A stretch of 10,203 nucleotides of DNA from Nitrospirae bacterium CG1_02_44_142. Its GTDB lineage: Bacteria; Nitrospirota; Thermodesulfovibrionia; Thermodesulfovibrionales; UBA1546. A model generated the notes under the pieces. That model ran no database searches. It was not told the origin of the DNA and saw nothing but the letters and a program-made list of their open reading frames with translations. Every line of letters begins with the position of its first letter. Positions within the stretch are counted from its first letter, which is position 1. Location: assembly GCA_001871685.1 (NCBI GenBank), contig MNVK01000006.1, forward strand, positions 1 through 10,203, given 5' to 3'. The position numbers were made by a program, and so were the translations under genes. Shown here piece by piece: positions 6,697 through 10,203 of the stretch.

Positions 6697-7068
6697 TTAT
6701 TTTCCCCCTTTAGCGTGAAATTTTGTTGTTAATGAATGATGGTCATGGCATATAAAACATGTCTTTATGCCTTTGGAAAGATTTTTCTTCACATCGGCAA
6801 CCTTTTCCTCATGACATCCCCTGCATTTGTAAATATCCGGCTTTGGCGTAAAATTCTTATCAGTAGAGCCGTGGCATACAATGCATTTAACATTCATCAG
6901 CCCATGCTTGCCATCCTGCCATACCTGCATCTGTGCGCCGTGACACTCAGAGCATTCCTGGTCCTCAGAGGTCTTGATGTGTTTCTTTTCCTTTGCAATA
7001 ACAGCGCTCGTTGTGATGAGTATAAGGGAAAATACGATTAAGCATATCTTCATAGGAAACCTTTTCAT
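6697..7068 (-). CDS. napM: exported tetraheme cytochrome c, NapM-like
   Basis: The 123-residue protein has a Sec signal (about 1-25) and four heme motifs: C39SECH, C62IVCH, C82RGCH and C104FICH. There is no membrane anchor after cleavage, so it is a soluble periplasmic electron carrier, unlike membrane-bound NapC/NrfH. A tetraheme NapM directly before napA is known from the D. desulfuricans nap cluster, and position and heme number match here. It probably carries electrons from the NapGH quinol dehydrogenase to NapA, which lacks a NapB partner, and could also serve the octaheme reductase encoded upstream. The ATG at 7068 is chosen over the one at codon 6 because AAGGAGG lies just upstream. 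It is separated from the octaheme gene by a strong hairpin. Confidence 0.85.
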   Translation of the reverse strand: MKRFPMKICLIVFSLILITTSAVIAKEKKHIKTSEDQECSECHGAQMQVWQDGKHGLMNVKCIVCHGSTDKNFTPKPDIYKCRGCHEEKVADVKKNLSKGIKTCFICHDHHSLTTKFHAKGGK

Positions 7069-7101
7069 TGAGCCTCCTTATTTTTACAGAATTTACAAAT
7101 A

Positions 7102-7128
7102 AAAGGGCGGGGCAATGCCCCGCCCTTT
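7102..7128 (-). terminator. intrinsic terminator between the octaheme gene and napM
   Basis: AAAGGGCGGGGC (7102-7113) pairs perfectly over twelve bases with GCCCCGCCCTTT (7117-7128) around AAT, eight bases after the octaheme stop codon. On the minus strand the stem runs into a T-rich tail (TTTTATTT), which makes a textbook factor-independent terminator. Only 33 bases separate it from the napM ATG, leaving little room for a separate nap promoter. Partial read-through would then set the ratio of octaheme enzyme to Nap. Confidence 0.8.
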
Positions 7129-7135
7129 GTCTTAA

Positions 7136-8491
7136 TTACTTTGCGGCTGCGCCGCCGTATCTTTCTTCATAATACTTTTTGATTTTTTCAAGCTGTTCCT
7201 TGCTCATGCCCTTTGTGTACCATTCATGTCTTACATCGGGGTCAAGATATTTCTTCACTATTTCATTGTAAAGCTCAGGGCCTGCCACGCGTTTCACTTC
7301 GGGCAAAAATTCGGTGTAGAAGTTTTTTGCCACATCGTAAATTCCGTGCCACCAGGCGTAGTCAGGACCGGACATAGCTGCGCCATGTCTTGCCCTTCTG
7401 CCTTCATGATGCCACAGTTCCCAATACATCCAGTCCAATTTGTCATCAAAGTCAGCCTTCGTGATTTTGCCCTTATCCATAAGCTCTTTTCTGATGGCTG
7501 TTGCCGGCTTTGCGAATTTGTCGTTATAGAGATTGACGAGGTTATCAAACTGTTTGTAATGTCCCTCTATGAATGGGGAGGAATGACAGTTTCCGCATAC
7601 ATCCTTCATAGCCTCGCGTTTCTTTGCATCATTGACAAGTTTCTTGGATATTGGAGGTCTTAGTGTCCAGCTTATTCTTGCGCCGACGTCATGTGTTACA
7701 GCCTGATTAGGCGTTGCGCTCATGTGGCATGTTGCGCAAGTGGGGGCTGCTGAGTAATCTACTCCAACCACCCATTTGTCCTTATGCATGTTGAGTCTTT
7801 CCTTATTTGCCTCGTAAAGGATGCCGTGTTTGGATTCTTCGTATACCTCAAGCTGCGGATGGTCGGGGCCAATATGGCATTTACCGCATGTCTGGGGTTC
7901 TCTTGCCTGAGCCTTTGAGAAGTTATGTCTTGTATGACAGGCTGAGCATGAACCCTTGGAGCCATCTGGATTGATTCTTCCGATTCCTGTATTAGGCCAG
8001 CTATTTGTATCAAGCTTGCCGTTTGCCGACATCTTTACCTTTGCCCCATGACACTGAACACATCCAACCGCAACAGCCTCCTGTCCTCCGACGACTTGGC
8101 CAAGATAGTTGTCCGCTGAGTTGAGGATGTCTCCAGCCTTTGCGTGGTGGCTTGTAGTCATCTCCTTCACTTCTTTGGCATGGCATTTTGCGCAGTCATT
8201 AGGCGTTACAAGCACTGATATTGTAAATCCGTTGTGCTGCATTGCGTCAGTGTCCGTCTTTTCAGCTCTATGGCACGAGTAACAGTCAACACCCTTTTGG
8301 GCATGTCTGCTGAGTTCCCATTCCTTTACAAAAGCCGGCGACTGAGCCTTATGGCAGGTTATACATGCCTGTCCCTCTTTTGACGCCTTTGGCGTCTTTG
8401 CCTTTGCCGCCTCTGTGCTTGTGGAATTAAAGAATACAAAGAGCCCGGCAATAAATATCACCAGCAGTGCAAAAATTCTTTTCCCTTTCAT
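7136..8491 (-). CDS. octaheme cytochrome c of the hydroxylamine oxidoreductase family, reductive type
   Basis: The 451-residue exported protein has a signal peptide (about 1-29) and eight CxxCH motifs with cysteines starting at 43, 70, 100, 144, 182, 202, 252 and 299, in the HAO family's order. By alignment with Nitrosomonas HAO the catalytic heme is the fourth (CVQCH, 144-148). Between hemes 4 and 5 is a longer segment (WPNTGIGRINPDGSKG) that I associate with epsilon-HAO-like proteins. In the C-terminal helical part, GPDYAWWHG appears where Nitrosomonas HAO has the heme-crosslinking tyrosine, and Trp seems to replace it; without that crosslink, family members are thought to reduce nitrite to hydroxylamine or ammonium. 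No C-terminal membrane helix and no NrfH-like partner are present. AGGAGG supports the start. Confidence 0.85.
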   Translation of the reverse strand: MKGKRIFALLVIFIAGLFVFFNSTSTEAAKAKTPKASKEGQACITCHKAQSPAFVKEWELSRHAQKGVDCYSCHRAEKTDTDAMQHNGFTISVLVTPNDCAKCHAKEVKEMTTSHHAKAGDILNSADNYLGQVVGGQEAVAVGCVQCHGAKVKMSANGKLDTNSWPNTGIGRINPDGSKGSCSACHTRHNFSKAQAREPQTCGKCHIGPDHPQLEVYEESKHGILYEANKERLNMHKDKWVVGVDYSAAPTCATCHMSATPNQAVTHDVGARISWTLRPPISKKLVNDAKKREAMKDVCGNCHSSPFIEGHYKQFDNLVNLYNDKFAKPATAIRKELMDKGKITKADFDDKLDWMYWELWHHEGRRARHGAAMSGPDYAWWHGIYDVAKNFYTEFLPEVKRVAGPELYNEIVKKYLDPDVRHEWYTKGMSKEQLEKIKKYYEERYGGAAAK

Positions 8492-8592
8492 GTGCTGTCC
8501 TCCTTTCTAACTTGTTTAAATTTACCCTTTCTTTACTCCCCGATATAGTATGTCCCACCCCCTTTTTATATTTTTGTCTCCTGCATACCTAA

Positions 8593-8598
8593 ATCCTA
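8593..8598 (-). promoter_or_regulatory. possible -10 element of the octaheme gene promoter
   Basis: TAGGAT (four of six to consensus) on the minus strand begins eleven bases after the last TTTACA-like repeat. This is the spacing seen at PhoB/PhoP-type promoters, where the repeats replace the -35 box. The match is weak and other AT-rich hexamers lie nearby, e.g. TATAAA closer to the gene. Confidence 0.25.
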
Positions 8599-8609
8599 AA
8601 CCACTAATT

Positions 8610-8647
8610 GGTAAATGTGATGTTAATTCGTGTAAAGATTCTGTAAA
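8610..8647 (-). promoter_or_regulatory. four phased TTTACA-like direct repeats, likely response regulator operator
   Basis: On the minus strand the hexamers TTTACA (8647-8642), TTTACA (8636-8631), TTAACA (8626-8621) and TTTACC (8615-8610) follow each other at 11, 10 and 11 bases, about one helix turn each. OmpR/PhoB-family regulators bind such tandem half-sites, and B. subtilis PhoP uses TT(A/C/T)ACA repeats with about five-base spacers. An OmpR-family regulator gene lies 160 bases upstream, and the array lies 119-156 bases before the octaheme start, so it probably controls that gene. The link to this particular regulator is inference. Confidence 0.5.
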
Positions 8648-8684
8648 TGTTTCGGGAAGCGAAAGGCTTAGTTTTTAATTGGAG

Positions 8685-8707
8685 AATGACAATAGAAAAT
8701 TGTCATT
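8685..8707. repeat. nine-base inverted repeat beside the larger palindromic element
   Basis: AATGACAAT (8685-8693) and ATTGTCATT (8699-8707) are perfectly complementary around AGAAA. The right arm runs into the first bases of the larger element (GTCATTG), so this may be a remnant of a second element end or part of the same structure. Confidence 0.5.
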
Positions 8708-8780
8708 GAGAGCAAGGCGAAGCAATCTCTAATTTGTAATAAGATTGCCACGCCCCGAGCTGCTCGGGACTCGCAATGAC
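8702..8780. repeat. imperfect palindromic dispersed repeat, ends GTCATTG/CAATGAC
   Basis: The element is bounded by GTCATTGAGAG and the inverted CTCGCAATGAC, with inner inverted parts GCAATCT (8722-8728) and AGATTGC (8742-8748). The right arm carries its own hairpin, CCCGAGC (8754-8760) with GCTCGGG (8762-8768). I recognise this pattern (GTCATTGCGAG...GCAATCT) as a non-coding palindromic repeat found in many copies between genes in Nitrospirota, deltaproteobacterial and other environmental genomes. It begins 28 bases after the response regulator stop and may terminate that transcript. Confidence 0.65.
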
Positions 8781-8807
8781 GGTGAACGTAGGTTTTAAGC
8801 GGTATCG

Positions 8808-9491
8808 CTATTTTTCTATTTTAAATTTGTATCCGGCGCCGGGCACGGTTAAGATATACTCAGGCTCGGAAGGATCTTTTTCTATCTTATGCCTGAGATG
8901 CTGGATATGGACGTCTATAACCCTGCTCCAGGAATATATTTTAGAATCTCTCCATATCTTTTTTCTGATAAATTCCCTGCTGATTACCTCGCCTCTGTTT
9001 GTGATAAAGAGATAAAGCAGTTCATATTCCTTTGGAGTGAGTTCAAGCTCTTTGCCTTTGAGTTTAACTGTGTGAGCGCTGAAATTGACTTCCAGATTAT
9101 TGATTGCGATTGCGCTGTCAAGAGGCATAGTCCTTTTGAGGCACACCTTTATCCTTGCTATGAGTTCAAGCGTTTCAAAAGGCTTTACTATGTAATCGTC
9201 AGCGCCGCTTTCAAAGCCCATCACCTTGTCCGATACGCTGTCTTTTGCCGTGAGCATGATAATGGGGATTCTGGGATGCCGGTCTTTCAATAATCTGCAT
9301 ATCTGGACGCCGTCACCGTCAGGGAGCATAAGGTCAAGAATTATAAGGTCAGGCAGTTGCTCCTTTAGTATCTCTTTTGCCTTTGTCCAGTTTTCGGATG
9401 TTACGGTCTCAAATCCGTATAACTCAAGGTTTGCCTTAAGCACCTTTAATATGTCAGGGTCGTCATCTACTACAAGTACGTGTTTTTTCAT
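8808..9491 (-). CDS. OmpR/PhoB-family response regulator
   Basis: This 227-residue protein is the output half of a two-component system. The receiver domain (about 1-120) has the acidic pocket D9/D10, phosphate-accepting D53 in LDLMLPDGDG, T81 and the KPF lysine K103. The C-terminal half is a winged-helix DNA-binding domain of the OmpR type (LTPKEYELL, the recognition region RVIDVHIQHLRHKIE and the final GAGYKF wing). It should bind tandem direct repeats, and such an array lies in the next intergenic region before the octaheme gene. Its start lies inside the end of the kinase gene (29-base overlap), so the two are translated together. Its signal and targets are not shown by the sequence; control of nitrogen-oxide respiration is suggested by position only. 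Confidence 0.93.
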   Translation of the reverse strand: MKKHVLVVDDDPDILKVLKANLELYGFETVTSENWTKAKEILKEQLPDLIILDLMLPDGDGVQICRLLKDRHPRIPIIMLTAKDSVSDKVMGFESGADDYIVKPFETLELIARIKVCLKRTMPLDSAIAINNLEVNFSAHTVKLKGKELELTPKEYELLYLFITNRGEVISREFIRKKIWRDSKIYSWSRVIDVHIQHLRHKIEKDPSEPEYILTVPGAGYKFKIEK

Positions 9492-10203
9492 TCAGGAGCG
9501 CCTCCTTTCTTGTCTTGGGTATGGTAAACCAGAAGCGGCTGCCTTTGCCCTCAACAGTTTTTACCCCGATATCTCCGTTATGGGCTTCTATTATGCCTTT
9601 GCATATTGCCAGTCCCAGCCCTGTGCCGTTTTTTACGCCCTTTGAGTAGAATTGCCTGAAAATCATCTCTCTTTCACTCTCGGTAATGCCGCATCCGCTG
9701 TCCTCTACGCCTGCATTTGCATATCCGTCCGCCTCGTTAAGCGTGACAATGATATTGGAAGCCTCAGGGCTGAAGTTTAACGCATTGGAAAGAAGATTTG
9801 TCAGCGCCTGCTTTATCCTGTCTTCATCCGCATGAACCGTTACATCCTCTGCTTTAAGTTCTATACTGACTTTTTTCTCCTCTGAAATCGGTCTGAATCC
9901 TGTGATAACCTCGTCAAAGACGTTTTTAAGGTTTATCTCTTTAAAGTGCATTTCTAATTCGCCAAGTTCTATCCGCTCATAGTCAAGCACATTATTTACC
10001 AGCCTTATCAGCCTCTCGGCATTTTTTTTAATCACTTCAAAAAATACCTTAAGGTCTTCCTCGTTGTCTTTTTTGTGCATTGCAAGCCTTACGGACAGAT
10101 AGTCCATTGCTCCCTTTATGGATGTAAGCGGCGTCCTCAGTTCGTGTGAGATATTTGCAATAAAATTGGATTTTGTCTTGTTTAATTTCAGGAGGCTCTC
10201 ATT
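9463..10203 (-). CDS. sensor histidine kinase, C-terminal part (cut by window edge)
   Basis: The frame is open to the right window edge, so only the last 246 residues are visible; an internal ATG at 10107 is not the true start. The visible part begins in the dimerisation helix with FIANISHELRTPLTS, whose phospho-accepting histidine is at 10146-10144. It continues through the N box (DRIKQALTNLLSNALNF), G1 (EDSGCGI), F (QFYSKG) and G2 (GTGLGLAI) ATP-binding motifs. All catalytic motifs are intact. The sensor domain and any membrane segments lie beyond the window, so the signal cannot be inferred. The end overlaps the response regulator start by 29 bases, forming a cognate pair. Confidence 0.95.
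   Translation of the reverse strand, partial: NESLLKLNKTKSNFIANISHELRTPLTSIKGAMDYLSVRLAMHKKDNEEDLKVFFEVIKKNAERLIRLVNNVLDYERIELGELEMHFKEINLKNVFDEVITGFRPISEEKKVSIELKAEDVTVHADEDRIKQALTNLLSNALNFSPEASNIIVTLNEADGYANAGVEDSGCGITESEREMIFRQFYSKGVKNGTGLGLAICKGIIEAHNGDIGVKTVEGKGSRFWFTIPKTRKEALLNEKTRTCSR
9494..9506 (-). promoter_or_regulatory. response regulator ribosome site held in a small hairpin
   Basis: On the minus strand AGGAG, the core of the ribosome-binding site, can pair with CTCCT across a three-base loop just before the regulator ATG (9491). The site lies inside the kinase coding region. Ribosomes finishing the kinase would open the stem, coupling the two products. Confidence 0.35.

Noticed and set aside
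7083..7097. Two TTTACA hexamers on the plus strand between the octaheme gene and napM, resembling the phased repeats
   Set aside because: The spacing is nine bases rather than 10-11, the orientation is opposite to the genes, and they lie between a terminator and a ribosome site where no promoter is expected.
8613..8631. CRP/HcpR-like half palindrome around TGTGATGTTAATTCGTG
   Set aside because: Only the TGTGA half matches; the second half (TTCGT against TCACA) is too poor, and the phased repeats explain the same bases better.

Overview
This 10.2 kb window comes from an anaerobic, respiratory bacterium of moderate GC content. It is dominated by one block of genes on the minus strand for respiratory nitrogen-oxide reduction. 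In transcription order (right to left) these are: a two-component system (sensor kinase, cut by the window edge, and an OmpR-type response regulator); an octaheme cytochrome of the hydroxylamine oxidoreductase (HAO) family; a periplasmic nitrate reductase operon napM-napA-napD-napG-napH; and a nitric oxide reductase pair norC-norB. A small ferredoxin, a truncated signal-peptide ORF and a plus-strand tRNA-Asn fill the left end.

The nap gene order (tetraheme NapM, monomer-type NapA, NapD, NapG, NapH; no NapB or NapC) matches the arrangement known from Desulfovibrio desulfuricans rather than the proteobacterial napFDAGHBC type. That order, the octaheme protein of the reductive (epsilon-HAO-like) type and two palindromic repeats of kinds I associate with Nitrospirota and deltaproteobacterial genomes suggest a Nitrospirota (Thermodesulfovibrionia-like) or Desulfobacterota organism. 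This assignment is inference; no rRNA or ribosomal protein gene is present to settle it.

Layout: tRNA-Asn (48-123, +); truncated secreted ORF (168-281, -); ferredoxin (307-495, -); short intergenic region with a ferredoxin promoter candidate and a GC-rich hairpin; norB and norC (682-2747, -), behind a CRP/FNR-type palindrome and a well-spaced -10 element; napH, napG, napD, napA, napM (2875-7068, -), almost without gaps; a strong hairpin terminator between napM and the octaheme gene (7136-8491, -); a 316-bp intergenic region with four phased TTTACA-like direct repeats and a long imperfect inverted repeat; then the response regulator and kinase genes.

Proposed working: NapGH oxidises quinol and passes electrons through NapM to NapA (nitrate to nitrite). 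The octaheme protein, encoded just upstream of napM, could take nitrite further to hydroxylamine or ammonium. NorCB removes nitric oxide under its own FNR-family promoter. The two-component system directly upstream may control the octaheme gene through the phased repeats. The points most worth checking are the HAO-Nap linkage, the phased repeat array, the NapG without an export signal, the repeat inserted in frame in napH and the diheme NorC.
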